A stretch of 64,000 bases of DNA from Bhargavaea sp. CC-171006 (GCF_009761675.1 NZ_QUZH01000023.1:1-64000); one strand, 5' to 3'; numbered from the stretch's first letter, positions 32,514 to 41,484 are shown. Made by a program: numbers and translations. The notes: generated by a model from the letters alone, not told the origin.

Positions 32514-33011
32514 TCACCAGAAGATGTCCGACGCTTTACTAGTGGCCTGCCCGTTCGGATGAGATTCTCTGCTTAATAGCGGCAAGTAGATCTCAACGTC
32601 TTCACCGTGGTCCGCAGGAAAATAGATTTCGACGATATATTCATTTTGGTCGATCTTGTATCCATGGCAGGCTGCCCATTTGAGCAAATCGGCGTGAAGA
32701 TCCTTCAAGCCAGTGGTATTTCCCCTTGCCGTTGCGAACTTGCCTTCAATTTCAATGTACGTCATGCCGACGGGGACGTCGCGCATGGGCTGTTCCACCA
32801 ACAATCCGGCAATAAACTCACCTTGGAGATGGTCATCGCTTCTCTTAGGCTCGAAGACAGCGATTTCCGTGCCTGACGACGATTTGATCTCACATGACCG
32901 CGCCATGACTTCCCGGGCGACATCCGGAACGATTGTCCCGAACTCCGCGAAGGGCCCATTGCTCCTGATGCCAACCAACCGGAACTTTCTTCTTCCTATC
33001 AACTCTTTCAT
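32514..33011 (-). CDS. GyrI/AraC-type effector-binding domain protein
   Basis: The 165-residue protein fits the GyrI-like small-molecule-binding fold: FRLVGIRSNGPFAEFGTIVP, GTEIAVFEPKRSDD, FIAGLLVEQPMRDVPVGMTYIEI and a C-terminal YIVEIYFPADHGEDVEIYLPL. The paired YVEIYFP-like ending is typical. It has no DNA-binding part, so it is a stand-alone binding domain. AGGAGGCGGC precedes the ATG at 33011. It is divergent from the YqcI-like gene, with a 14-base palindrome between them. Confidence 0.8.
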   Translation of the reverse strand: MKELIGRRKFRLVGIRSNGPFAEFGTIVPDVAREVMARSCEIKSSSGTEIAVFEPKRSDDHLQGEFIAGLLVEQPMRDVPVGMTYIEIEGKFATARGNTTGLKDLHADLLKWAACHGYKIDQNEYIVEIYFPADHGEDVEIYLPLLSRESHPNGQATSKASDIFW

Positions 33012-33078
33012 TTGCCGCCTCCTTAGCCAATCACTTATAGTAGTTCTGCATAGCTAAATCCCATTCCTCTCAAAAACT

Positions 33079-33092
33079 AAACGAATTCGTTT
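33079..33092. promoter_or_regulatory. Perfect 14-base palindrome between divergent genes
   Basis: AAACGAATTCGTTT reads the same on both strands and lies 67 bases from one start and 54 from the other. It is a candidate operator shared by both promoters. Confidence 0.4.
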
Positions 33093-33146
33093 CTGCCATG
33101 CACGAAAAGGGCATATTGATAATAGAGATCAGACGGAGGGGCTATC

Positions 33147-33881
33147 ATGAACACTTTGGAAAACAAGATGCTAGTAAAAGAAGATTTCAACAAACGGGAC
33201 GATCTTCCCGAATGGCTGTTGCGTGAATACGAGACATTCCGCAAGACTGTGACGAATAAGACCTTCCCCTGCTATTTCGGGATGGCTGCAGAGCTCGGCG
33301 GAGAGTTGCGGTATGCCTACATTGAAAGGGACGACTGGTCCAATCTGCCAAAAGCGCTGATGGAATTTCTGGAGCTATTCGAGAATCCGAAGCACAAGCG
33401 GCATGGCTTTTTCGTATTTGTTGAGCCGTTTGAGGAAGAGGGAGCCCTGGACGATTACCGGAAGGAGTTCTGGGACATCCTCCAGTATCTGCACGAACAG
33501 GATCCGGTTGAATGGCCGGAGGACGCACCGAAGGACCCTGACCATTTTCTCTGGGATTTCCGCTTTGGCGGCGAGCCAATTTTCGTCTTCGGCAATGCGC
33601 CGGCCTACAAGCAGCGAAAAACCCGCGATCTCGGCAACTCGATGGTTCTCGGGTTCCAGCCGCGCAAAATCTTCAAAGGGCTTGAAGGAACCGAGCCGGG
33701 CGGCATCAATTCCCGGGAGAAAGTCCGGGAGCGCGTGGAGAAATGGGATAACCTGCCGAAACATCCTGACATCAGCCACTTCGGCGACCCGACGCATAAT
33801 GAATGGAAACAGTTCTTCATCGGTGACGACACGGTTCCGATTGAGGGGAAATGTCCGTTCAGACATAAGGACATGAGCTGA
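33147..33881 (+). CDS. YqcI/YcgG family protein
   Basis: The 244-residue cytoplasmic protein has the YqcI/YcgG words FPCYFGMAAE, GFFVFVEPF, WDFRFGGEPIFVFGNAPAY, NSMVLGFQPRKIF and a C-terminal GKCPFRHKDM. Family members are found in B. subtilis and many other bacteria, and their function is unknown. GGAGGGG precedes the ATG. The gene is a single unit with a terminator after it. Confidence 0.88.
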   Translation: MNTLENKMLVKEDFNKRDDLPEWLLREYETFRKTVTNKTFPCYFGMAAELGGELRYAYIERDDWSNLPKALMEFLELFENPKHKRHGFFVFVEPFEEEGALDDYRKEFWDILQYLHEQDPVEWPEDAPKDPDHFLWDFRFGGEPIFVFGNAPAYKQRKTRDLGNSMVLGFQPRKIFKGLEGTEPGGINSREKVRERVEKWDNLPKHPDISHFGDPTHNEWKQFFIGDDTVPIEGKCPFRHKDMS

Positions 33882-33895
33882 AAGTCCAAAAGCAG

Positions 33896-33924
33896 AACGC
33901 CTCCTGGTGCCGGGAGGCGTTTTA
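33896..33924 (+). terminator. Terminator of the YqcI-like gene
   Basis: AACGCCTCC / GGAGGCGTT with an 8-base loop and TTT. Nearly the same stem recurs at 34489-34518. Confidence 0.82.
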
Positions 33925-33959
33925 ATGATTGGGCTGCTGTCAGACAGATACTGCTTGTA

Positions 33960-34434
33960 AATCCGGTTGTCCGGGTATATTTTGACGAGGATTACTGGGA
34001 CCGTCTGATGGCGGTCGACTTGAAAGGAGCCGCCCTTTGCATGAAGTACGAGCTGCAGATGATCAAGCAGGGTGTGGGCGGCTCCATCATCAACATCTCT
34101 TCTGTCAGCGGATTCCGCCCACAACCAGATAACATCGCTTACGTTGCTGCAAAACATGGAGTGGTCGGCATGACTAAAGTTGCTGCTCTTGAAAACGGCA
34201 AGTACAGCATCCGTGTAAACTCGGTAGCACCGGGTGCAATCGACACGCCGATGCTGCGCGGTGCTCTTGAGCAATTCAACTTAAATGAAGAAGACTACGC
34301 GCCTTAGCTCTGCCTGCTGAACCGTTTCGGACAGCCACGGCAAGTCGCTCAGGCAACACTTTGGTTGGCATCCGATGCATCTTCTAACGTGACTGGCACA
34401 ACTCCATGCGGATGCGGGTTACACCTCCCGCTGA
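33960..34434 (+). pseudogene. 5'-truncated SDR remnant
   Basis: The open part reads FDEDYWDRLMAVDLKGAALC, GGSIINISSVSGFRPQPDN, IAYVAAKHGVVGMTKVAALE and VNSVAPGAIDTPML. That is the C-terminal two thirds of an SDR dehydrogenase (YVAAK active site included). A TAG at 34305 replaces an expected CAG (PQLSLLNRFGQP-like). Near 34400 one extra A shifts the frame before the usual ADAGYTSR ending and a TGA at 34432. The N-terminal Rossmann part (TGxxxGxG) is absent. With truncation, stop and frameshift, it is a decayed gene. Confidence 0.82.
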
Positions 34435-34488
34435 TAATGGAACGCCGCCACCCCATCAGGGAGGCGGCTTAACTTATGGAATAACAGC

Positions 34489-34518
34489 AAAACGCCTCCC
34501 GATAATAGGGAGGCGTTT
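34489..34518. terminator. Two-way terminator between the SDR remnant and the FtsH-like gene
   Basis: AAACGCCTCCC / GGGAGGCGTTT is a perfect 11-bp stem with a GATAATA loop. On the minus strand it follows the FtsH-like stop and runs into TTTTGCTG. Another hairpin (GCCGCC/GGCGGC) lies at 34444-34468. Confidence 0.8.
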
Positions 34519-34528
34519 GCTGTTCATT

Positions 34529-36268
34529 TTATGATTCAAAGGCCACCAGGTCGTCACGGACGACTTTCTTGTATCCGACGATTTCCTGGATTTCATCACC
34601 GTCGATCGTTTCTTTCGACATGAGCGCGTCAACGAGACGGGCGTACTCGGCAGCATAGCGCTTGATGAGCAGCTCAGCCATCTCGAGGGCTTCATCAAAC
34701 AGTTCCTGCATGCGGGCTTCTTTTTCATTATTGTTGAATGTCAGTTTGAAGCCTTCCTGAAGAAGACCGGTGTCGACCATTTCCTCAAGCAGATGTTTGG
34801 CCTGTTTGACGTCACCGCCCACACCAAGGCTGTGCTCGCCGAGATGAAGCCGCTCGGCGACGCCGCCTGCAAGAATCATCGCGACACGGTCAAGCTGCTC
34901 GCTCACGGTCGACAGATGCAATTCCTTTTGGAGAGGGGCCACATATCCGAGCGCCATGCCGCGCGGGATGATGGTCGCCTTCCGTACTGATCCCGGATTC
35001 GTGAGCGCCTGAACAAGTGCGTGTCCGGCTTCATGGATGGCGACACGGTACTTTGTTGCAGGGTCGTTCAGGGAGCGGGCCGTACTGCCGAGAATAGTCC
35101 GGTCGATCGCAAAGTCAAGGTCGCGCTTGGCGATTTCGGTACGGCCGTCCCTGAGTGCCCGACGGCTTGCCATTTCAAACAGGGAGCTTAGTTCGGCGCC
35201 GGAGAAGCCTGAGGTGCTTTCCGCCAGTGCATCAAACGACGCGGCGACTTCCGGCGCAAAGACCTTGCCTTTTGTATGGATATCGATGATCTCACGGCGT
35301 CCCTGGGTATCCGGAAGAGGAACCTGGAACTCGAAATCAATCCGGCCGGGACGGACGAATGCGTCGTCCAGCATGTCCTTCCGGTTCGTAGCCGCGATAA
35401 AGAGAATACCATCATTATCGTTACCGCCATCCAGCTGTACAAGAAGTTCAGTGAGGGTTTTTTCGGATTCTTCGCCGCCATGCTGCTTCCGCTTTCCGGC
35501 AAGTGCATCGACCTCATCGATAAAGATGACTGCAGGCTTCTGTTTGCGGGCGTTCTGGAAAAGGGTGCGCACGCGGGAAGCGCCGACCCCGACAAACATT
35601 TCGGTGAAGGCGGCACCGCTTGAAGAAAAGAACGTTGCGCCGATTTCCCGGGCAATAGCCTGTGCAAGCAGGGTTTTCCCGGTACCCGGAGGTCCGTATA
35701 GGAGGATGCCCCGGGGCGGCGTCAGGCCGACTTCCTCGGCGGCTTTGGGATCTTTCAGGACGGCAAGCGCCTGTCCGATCTCATCCTTCATCTCATCCGG
35801 AATGCCCCCGATGTCGTCAAGTGTGACATCCGGAAGCGGCGCGGATTTTGCTGCGCTTTGCTTCATCGAAGAAGCTGTGCCCAGCTTGCCCTTCCGGTAG
35901 AGAATGAAAAAAGTCACCGCGATGGCACCGAGAATCCCTGCAAGAAGGAGCCGGTCGCCGGTGCTCTGTTTGGAGTACTCATAGTTAACCGCGTGATTTA
36001 CTACCAACTGCTCGACACTCTGGCTGTTCGGAGGCACGTTGGTGCGGTATGTTCCGTCCGGTGTCTTGAGGGTCAGTGTTCCGGAAGCCGATTCGGTGAG
36101 CGTCATCATATGGCCGGTATCAGATCGGATCAGTTCCTGCATCTGTGCGAACGGAACCTCTGCCGGCCGGGTGCTGTCATACCAGAACCACCCTGCGCCA
36201 CCGACTGCCGCGACAAGAAGCAATGCGACAAGAAACACTTTGGAAGATAGTTTGGAAATCGGCTTCAA
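34529..36268 (-). CDS. FtsH-like ATP-dependent zinc metalloprotease (paralogue)
   Basis: The protein of about 579 residues has two membrane segments (near 11-28 and 106-122) with a small external domain between. The AAA domain follows: GPPGTGKT (192-199), FIDEVDALAGK, ATNRKDMLDDAFVRPGRID. The protease domain has HEAGH (412-416) and a probable third zinc ligand in GVGGDVKQA. FtsH degrades membrane and regulatory proteins. The main ftsH gene of Bacillales sits next to tilS-hpt and encodes about 640-680 residues. This one is shorter, lies elsewhere, and diverges in the SRH and zinc region, so it is probably a second FtsH. TTG 36268 fits AGGAG better than TTG 36277. Confidence 0.88.
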   Translation of the reverse strand: MKPISKLSSKVFLVALLLVAAVGGAGWFWYDSTRPAEVPFAQMQELIRSDTGHMMTLTESASGTLTLKTPDGTYRTNVPPNSQSVEQLVVNHAVNYEYSKQSTGDRLLLAGILGAIAVTFFILYRKGKLGTASSMKQSAAKSAPLPDVTLDDIGGIPDEMKDEIGQALAVLKDPKAAEEVGLTPPRGILLYGPPGTGKTLLAQAIAREIGATFFSSSGAAFTEMFVGVGASRVRTLFQNARKQKPAVIFIDEVDALAGKRKQHGGEESEKTLTELLVQLDGGNDNDGILFIAATNRKDMLDDAFVRPGRIDFEFQVPLPDTQGRREIIDIHTKGKVFAPEVAASFDALAESTSGFSGAELSSLFEMASRRALRDGRTEIAKRDLDFAIDRTILGSTARSLNDPATKYRVAIHEAGHALVQALTNPGSVRKATIIPRGMALGYVAPLQKELHLSTVSEQLDRVAMILAGGVAERLHLGEHSLGVGGDVKQAKHLLEEMVDTGLLQEGFKLTFNNNEKEARMQELFDEALEMAELLIKRYAAEYARLVDALMSKETIDGDEIQEIVGYKKVVRDDLVAFES

Positions 36269-36393
36269 GACCGTCAACTCCTAAGTCAGAATAAGCCCAT
36301 TATAGCGGATTTCTGAGTTTCTTTGTAGGGAAATGTGTTGAGTGATATCTTACAATTTATTGTCGGTGGAAGTAGTAGAGGAGTTCTTGAGTT

Positions 36394-36443
36394 ATGAATG
36401 GCCATTCATTTTCGCTTGACAGGCGTTGTGCAGGAGTTGAGAA
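36394..36443 (+). promoter_or_regulatory. Perfect 16-base palindrome and promoter before the nitronate monooxygenase
   Basis: ATGAATGGCCATTCAT (36394-36409) is a perfect palindrome of the kind bound by TetR-type repressors. Six bases later TTGACA (36416-36421) begins, and GAGAAT follows after 17 bases. The palindrome therefore abuts the -35 element. Confidence 0.55.
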
Positions 36444-36494
36444 TAAAGGTGAAAGAGTCTTTCTATTCTAACGATTTAAAAGGGGCGTGGGGGT

Positions 36495-37415
36495 ATGCAA
36501 AAGTTGCCGGTGATCGTAGCACCGATGTTTTTGGTGTCCAATCCGGAGATGGTCATCGAATCCGGTAAAGCGGGCGTGATCGGGACGTTTCCGCTGCTGA
36601 ATGCGCGGCCGGTCGAGGTATGCGCGGAATGGCTGCAGCAGGTGAAGGATGGACTGGGCGATACGCCCTGGGGGGTCAACTTCATCTGTCATAAAAAAGC
36701 GAATCAGAGGTACAGTGACGACCTGGCATTGATCAGGGAATATAAACCGCCGATCGTCATTACATCTCTCGGTCATCCGGGTGAAGTAGTGGAAGTGGTT
36801 CACGCATATGGAGGGAAAGTTTACTCGGATGTAGCGAATGTCAAACATGCAAAAAAAGCGGCTCAGACCGGAGTGGACGGCCTGATTCTCGTCTGCGCAG
36901 GCGCAGGCGGACACGGAGGCCTGTTGAATCCTTTCGCCTTCATCTCGGCGGTAAAGACATTTTACGATGGGACGATCATACTCTCAGGCGCGATGTCCAG
37001 CGGAGCGGACGTGGCCGCGGCCCGTGCAATGGGCGCTGATTACGCCTATCTGGGCACCCGTTTTCTCGCCGCGGAAGAAAGCGGGGCATTCGAAGACTAC
37101 AAGCAGATGGTCATCGACTCGACGGTGGAAGACATCATTTACACCGATGCCATCAGCGGGGTGCCGGCGAACTTCCTGACGCCGTCTCTTGTGCGGCAGG
37201 GATTGGATCTTGAAAATCTGAAGGGGACGACGGGCAAGCTGGATTTCTCCGGTGAAGATGAAATCAAAGCATGGCGGGATGCCTGGTCTGCCGGACAGGG
37301 TGTCACCAACATCACAGAGCGTGGAACCGTGGCTGAAATTGTGGAAAAGCTGTCAGAGGAATACGAGGCAACCATAGCCAGGCTCGCGGAAGACCGGAGC
37401 GGGATTGTTCATTAA
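36495..37415 (+). CDS. Nitronate monooxygenase (2-nitropropane dioxygenase family)
   Basis: The 306-residue FMN TIM-barrel enzyme has APMFLVSNPEMVIESGKAGV, DGLILVCAGAGGHGGLLNP (phosphate-binding loop with the catalytic-type histidine), ILSGAMSSGADVAAARAMGADYAYLGTRF and GVPANFLTPSL. It oxidises alkyl nitronates, toxic nitro compounds, with oxygen. AAAAGGGGCG precedes the ATG. No TetR gene is adjacent, although a TetR-like palindrome lies upstream. It is a single-gene unit. Confidence 0.9.
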   Translation: MQKLPVIVAPMFLVSNPEMVIESGKAGVIGTFPLLNARPVEVCAEWLQQVKDGLGDTPWGVNFICHKKANQRYSDDLALIREYKPPIVITSLGHPGEVVEVVHAYGGKVYSDVANVKHAKKAAQTGVDGLILVCAGAGGHGGLLNPFAFISAVKTFYDGTIILSGAMSSGADVAAARAMGADYAYLGTRFLAAEESGAFEDYKQMVIDSTVEDIIYTDAISGVPANFLTPSLVRQGLDLENLKGTTGKLDFSGEDEIKAWRDAWSAGQGVTNITERGTVAEIVEKLSEEYEATIARLAEDRSGIVH

Positions 37416-37424
37416 TAAGTGAGG

Positions 37425-37449
37425 CACCGGCTGATGCCGGTGTTTTTTT
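37425..37449 (+). terminator. Terminator of the nitronate monooxygenase
   Basis: CACCGGC / GCCGGTG with a TGAT loop, then TTTTTTTA. Confidence 0.9.
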
Positions 37450-37480
37450 ATGGGTCCGAAAAGTGACGTGAAACACGTCC

Positions 37481-37701
37481 GTTTGCGGACGCGAAAAGGT
37501 GAGTTGCCGTCGCGAAAATTAAGGTTGCGGACGCGAATTGCCGGTTTGCCGCCGCGAATTCCGAGGTTGCGGCCGCGAAACGGCATGCTGCAGTCGTGAA
37601 TTTAAGTGTTGCGGTAGCTAATTTTTTACGGCCGCGAACCCACACTTGGCGGTCGCGACATCTTAGCTTGCGTCCCGAATCCACTCGTTGCCGTCGTGAA
37701 T
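37481..37701. repeat. Intergenic tandem array A, 11 copies, 21-base period
   Basis: The unit is GTTGCGGNCGCGAA plus seven variable bases. The word GCGAA (or a one-base variant) occurs at 37491, 37512, 37533, 37554, 37575, 37596, 37617, 37634, 37655, 37675 and 37696. Most steps are exactly 21 bases, with one of 17 and one of 20. It starts just after the terminator of the preceding gene and ends about 100 bases before the next. Because 21 is a multiple of 3, minus-strand frames show a heptapeptide pattern (F-A-A-A-T/N-x-x), but no binding site supports translation. Confidence 0.85.
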
Positions 37702-37804
37702 CGAATCACCACGCCCCCAAATCTCTCACATCCAAATAGGGGATTGGGAACCTGTCGGCTGATGCGCTATAATGAGAGTCACAATGAAGGATCGGGGGAT
37801 CGTC

Positions 37805-38323
37805 ATGGACCGGATCATGCTGATCGGGCCGGGCGGGGCAGGAAAGTCGACGCTCGCCCGACAACTGGGGGAACGGCTCGGCATCACCGTCCATCATCTG
37901 GATGCGCTTCTGTGGAAGCCGGGATGGACGCTCACGACACGGGATGAACAAAAGGAAATTCAGCGGGGCCTCTTTGACGGGGAACGCTGGATTGTTGACG
38001 GCAACTACGGGGCGACGATGGATCTCCGGCTGCAGGCGGCCGATACGGTCATTTTCATGGATATGCCCAGGCGTGTCTGTATGTACGGAATTCTAAAGCG
38101 ACGGATCCGGTATCACGGAAAAACGAGACCGGACATGCAGAAAGACTGCCCGGAACGACTCGATTTTGATTTCGTCAAATGGGTCTGGAATTATCGAAAA
38201 AACAAAAGGCCGGGGATTCTCAGAAAACTGGAGAGCCTCGGTCCGGACAAACAAGTGATCATATTGAAAAGCAGAAAGGACGTCCGCCGGTTTCTTGAAG
38301 AAATCGGACGGCGTCCTTCATGA
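37805..38323 (+). CDS. P-loop kinase, DNA topology modulation protein-like (FlaR/AAA_17 type)
   Basis: The 172-residue protein has the P-loop [18 protein letters not shown] (residues 7-24), [28 protein letters not shown] and [19 protein letters not shown]. This is the pattern of small adenylate-kinase-like proteins called topology modulation protein or FlaR. The true substrate is unknown. I start at ATG 37805, behind GGGGGATC. It overlaps the recQ frame by 4 bases and is probably co-transcribed with it. Confidence 0.85.
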   Translation: MDRIMLIGPGGAGKSTLARQLGERLGITVHHLDALLWKPGWTLTTRDEQKEIQRGLFDGERWIVDGNYGATMDLRLQAADTVIFMDMPRRVCMYGILKRRIRYHGKTRPDMQKDCPERLDFDFVKWVWNYRKNKRPGILRKLESLGPDKQVIILKSRKDVRRFLEEIGRRPS

Positions 38324-38337
38324 TTGGAGTGTCAACC

Positions 38338-40113
38338 ATGCTCGAGCAGGCGCATGAACAACTAAAAACATATTTCGGCTATCCGTCTTTCCGTCCGGGA
38401 CAGGAGCGGGTGATCGGCCAGGTGCTGACCGCCGAGGACACCCTATGTGTCATGCCGACCGGCGGCGGGAAGTCGGTGTGCTATCAGATTCCTGCGCTCG
38501 TCAGGGAAGGCACGACGCTCGTGATCTCCCCGCTTATTTCGCTGATGAAAGACCAGGTCGATGCACTGAATGAAATCGGCATTCCAGCGGCCTACATCAA
38601 CAGCACGCTGTCACTGGATGAATTCCGATATACGATGGAGCGGGCAAGGGCGGGCGCCTATAAACTTCTATATGTCGCGCCGGAGCGATTCGAATCAAAT
38701 TTCTTTCTCCAGGACCTGGTTCGGATGGATATCCCGATGGTGGCGGTAGACGAGGCGCACTGCATCTCACAGTGGGGCCATGACTTCCGTCCAAGCTATC
38801 GTCTGATCGGCAGTGTCGTCGAAGCGCTGCCCGAACGGCCGGTGATCCTCGCGCTGACCGCCACCGCAACTCCAGAGGTGCGTGCGGATATCTGCCGGCA
38901 GCTGGGCATTCCTCAGGGAAATACGGTTCTGACCGGATTTGAACGGGAAAACCTGTCCTTCTCGGTTGTCAGGGGGCAGGATCGCGGCAAATTCGTAAAG
39001 GACTTCCTGAAGAAAAACCGGGAGGAAGCCGGAATCATTTATGCGGCAACACGGAAAACGGTCGATTCCCTATATGAAAACATGAAAAAGGCCGGACTGC
39101 CGGTTGCCCGTTATCATGCAGGGCTTCCAGAAGAGGAGCGGCGTGATGCGCAGGATGCGTTCCTGAATGACGAAGCGCGTATCATGGTGGCGACGAATGC
39201 ATTCGGCATGGGCATCGACAAGTCGAATATCCGCTATTGCATCCACTATCAGCTTCCGAAAAATATGGAAAGCTATTATCAGGAAGCAGGGCGTGCAGGC
39301 CGTGACGGGCTGCCAAGCGAGTGCATCCTTCTATATTCTCCACAGGATGTCCAGACACAGCGTTTCCTGATCGACCAGACGGATGACCGTGACGGCATCC
39401 CGCGCGAGCTTGAAAAGTTGCAGTCAATGGTGGACTACTGCCATACCGAAGACTGCCTCCAGCAGTACATCGTGCGTCACTTCGGAGATTCAGATACTGA
39501 CAAATGCGGTCGCTGCGGCAATTGTACCGATGACCGGGAAGATATTGATGTGACGGAAGATGCTCAAAAAGTGCTTTCCTGCATCATCCGGATGGGCCAG
39601 CGGTGGGGCAAGGCAATCACTGCCAAAGTGCTCTGCGGATCTGCAGATAAGGCGGTGAAGGATCGCGGCTTCGAAGAATTGTCGACCTATGGTATCCTGA
39701 AGGGCGCCTACAGCATGAAGGAAGCGACGAACCTGATCGACTTCATGATTTCGCGGGACCTGATCGGAGTGAGCCAGGGAGAGTTTCCGACCATCTTCGT
39801 CACTGAAAAGGGCAAAGAAGTCCTGACTGGAGGCGAACGAGTCACGCGCAAGCAGGCGGTCGTCACCGTTGCAATTGGCGATGCCGATCCTCTTTTCGAA
39901 AAGCTGCGTGATTTGCGGAAGTCTCTTGCTGATGAGGCGGGTGTTCCGCCGTATGTCATTTTCTCGGACAAGTCGCTCAAGGACATGTGCGCCCGCAAGC
40001 CAATGGACGAGGAAAGTTTTCTCGAAGTCCACGGTGTCGGGGAAAACAAACTGGCGAAGTACGGGGAGCCGTTCTTGGAAGCGATCCGCGAGTTTCAAAG
40101 CGCGGAAGTATAA
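38338..40113 (+). CDS. recQ: ATP-dependent DNA helicase RecQ
   Basis: The 591-residue helicase has motif [40 protein letters not shown], and the motif V/VI region [19 protein letters not shown]...[11 protein letters not shown] zinc-binding RQC part (CHTEDCLQQ...CGRCGNC) and a C-terminal HRDC domain (about 515-591) complete it. It unwinds DNA 3' to 5' in repair and restart. Length matches Bacillus RecQ. ATG 38338 follows TTGGAGTG; the ATG at 38320 overlapping the kinase stop is an alternative. Confidence 0.95.
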   Translation: MLEQAHEQLKTYFGYPSFRPGQERVIGQVLTAEDTLCVMPTGGGKSVCYQIPALVREGTTLVISPLISLMKDQVDALNEIGIPAAYINSTLSLDEFRYTMERARAGAYKLLYVAPERFESNFFLQDLVRMDIPMVAVDEAHCISQWGHDFRPSYRLIGSVVEALPERPVILALTATATPEVRADICRQLGIPQGNTVLTGFERENLSFSVVRGQDRGKFVKDFLKKNREEAGIIYAATRKTVDSLYENMKKAGLPVARYHAGLPEEERRDAQDAFLNDEARIMVATNAFGMGIDKSNIRYCIHYQLPKNMESYYQEAGRAGRDGLPSECILLYSPQDVQTQRFLIDQTDDRDGIPRELEKLQSMVDYCHTEDCLQQYIVRHFGDSDTDKCGRCGNCTDDREDIDVTEDAQKVLSCIIRMGQRWGKAITAKVLCGSADKAVKDRGFEELSTYGILKGAYSMKEATNLIDFMISRDLIGVSQGEFPTIFVTEKGKEVLTGGERVTRKQAVVTVAIGDADPLFEKLRDLRKSLADEAGVPPYVIFSDKSLKDMCARKPMDEESFLEVHGVGENKLAKYGEPFLEAIREFQSAEV

Positions 40114-40123
40114 AGTCATAATC

Positions 40124-40163
40124 AGCGTCACTGGGTCATTGGATGACCTGTGACGCTTTTTTC
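40124..40163 (+). terminator. recQ terminator
   Basis: AGCGTCAC...GGTCAT pairs with ATGACC...GTGACGCT, then TTTTTTCTT. Confidence 0.88.
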
Positions 40164-40232
40164 TTAACACCAAAAGGGAATATTTATCTCACATAAGATA
40201 TTATTATTATGTAAACCACAAGCGTAACAAAC

Positions 40233-40268
40233 AACACCCCGTACAGAAATAAAGCTGTACGGGGTGTT
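40233..40268 (-). terminator. Terminator of the TraB-like gene
   Basis: AACACCCCGTACAG / CTGTACGGGGTGTT is a perfect 14-bp stem right after the minus-strand stop, followed on that strand by TGTTTGTTACG. Confidence 0.82.
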
Positions 40269-40272
40269 CGTC

Positions 40273-41484
40273 TTAAAATATATGCTGGAAAAACGACCGG
40301 ATCACATCAGCGCCCCCAATGAAAGTGCCGAGCGAGCTGCCGATGTTGCCGAGGACAACGACGAGCAGCACACGTGTCGCTTTGTTTTGCCAGAAGCCCT
40401 TTACACTAAGGACATCCTCCGTAAGTCTTTGGAAATCCTTGACGCTCGGGCGGGTAAAGTAGGCCTGAACGAGTCCGGAAAACCAACCGACAGCCAAAAG
40501 CGGATTCAGGGAAGTGAACGGTGCTGCGATAAAGGCGGTCAGGACGGCAAGCGGGTGCCCCTTGGCAAGGATGGTTCCGAGTGCCGCAAGGGAACCATTC
40601 CAGAGCAGCCAGCTGAGCATCTGGCTCGTGGCGACATCGCTGTTCTGCATGAATGTATAGGCGATGATCCCGATGATCAGGAGAGGGATCGTCCAACCGA
40701 CGATTTTTGGCCAAACCGGTTTTGGCGGTCTTTCAGTCAGTTTCTTCAGATCATGTTTCCGGTGGATTTCCTTTGTGATGCCGGGAACATGAGCTGCGCC
40801 GAGCACCGCAACGACTTTCTTGCCCGGAGCGGTGCGGATCTTTTCGGCCAGATACTGGTCACGTTCGTCAATGAGCGGAGTTTTCAGCCGCGGGAATGCT
40901 TCCGTGAACTCAGCCAGCACAGCGTTCAGCGTATCCTGTGACTTCATCTTCTCCATCTCTTCTTCAGTGATGTCTTCCCTGCTGAAAATACTGGCGACTA
41001 CAGAAGTGAGCAGCTGTGATTTCCCGCCGATGCCAAGATTGCCCCAGATACGGGAAAACGTAGTCTGGATATTCCGGTCGGCAAGGACGAGCTTGGCATC
41101 GATTTCTTTAGCCGACTCGATTCCCTGGATCATCTCGGCGCCCGGCTTGACGTCGAATTGTTTGGCCATCCTGTTCTGGAACGATGAGATGGCCAGGTTC
41201 ATCAGAAGAAGAGAAGCTTTCTTTTCTTTAATGATCTTGAAGATGTCCATTTCTTCCCAGCGATTTCCGTTCGTGATGGCATCGAAACGCTGCTTGTCCA
41301 GCTCAACTGCGACGGTATCAGGCTGTTCGCGGTCGATGACTTCCTTTACCTGCTGTGCACTCAGTTTAGAAACGTGTGCAGTGCCAATTAGGATGATTTC
41401 CTTATCTTCCAGCTGGATTCGGGTGACGTTCTCCTCCTCCAGGGCAGATGCCTCTTCGGGCAGTGTGAATTGATTTTCTTCCAT
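40273..41484 (-). CDS. TraB/PrgY family membrane protein
   Basis: The protein of about 403 residues has an N-terminal TraB domain (IILIGTAHVSKLSAQQV, with the GTAH motif, VAVELDKQRFDAI, and LAEKIRTAPGKKVVAVLGAAHVPGI). A C-terminal membrane region with about four helices follows (WPKIVGWTIPLLIIGIIAY, LLWNGSLAALGTILA, and others). TraB/PrgY proteins bind or shed peptide pheromones in enterococci, but most homologues have unknown function; the fold is related to metalloproteases. ATG 41484 has AAGGA upstream. The frame to 41565 is open, but its start is too close to the mhqO promoter region. Confidence 0.82.
   Translation of the reverse strand: MEENQFTLPEEASALEEENVTRIQLEDKEIILIGTAHVSKLSAQQVKEVIDREQPDTVAVELDKQRFDAITNGNRWEEMDIFKIIKEKKASLLLMNLAISSFQNRMAKQFDVKPGAEMIQGIESAKEIDAKLVLADRNIQTTFSRIWGNLGIGGKSQLLTSVVASIFSREDITEEEMEKMKSQDTLNAVLAEFTEAFPRLKTPLIDERDQYLAEKIRTAPGKKVVAVLGAAHVPGITKEIHRKHDLKKLTERPPKPVWPKIVGWTIPLLIIGIIAYTFMQNSDVATSQMLSWLLWNGSLAALGTILAKGHPLAVLTAFIAAPFTSLNPLLAVGWFSGLVQAYFTRPSVKDFQRLTEDVLSVKGFWQNKATRVLLVVVLGNIGSSLGTFIGGADVIRSFFQHIF

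Noticed and set aside
37448-37684. Minus-strand frame with heptapeptide repeats over array A
   Set aside because: The repeat pattern follows from the 21-base step. There is no ribosome binding site before its GTG, and two overlapping minus frames show similar repeats.
37481-37701. Array A as a CRISPR array
   Set aside because: The period is only 21 bases, units are imperfect and there are no spacer-repeat blocks of 50-70 bases. No cas gene is in the window. The same applies to arrays B and C.
40264-40941. Long plus-strand frame opposite the TraB-like gene
   Set aside because: It is the antisense of a well-supported gene, has no binding site and an unusual charged composition.
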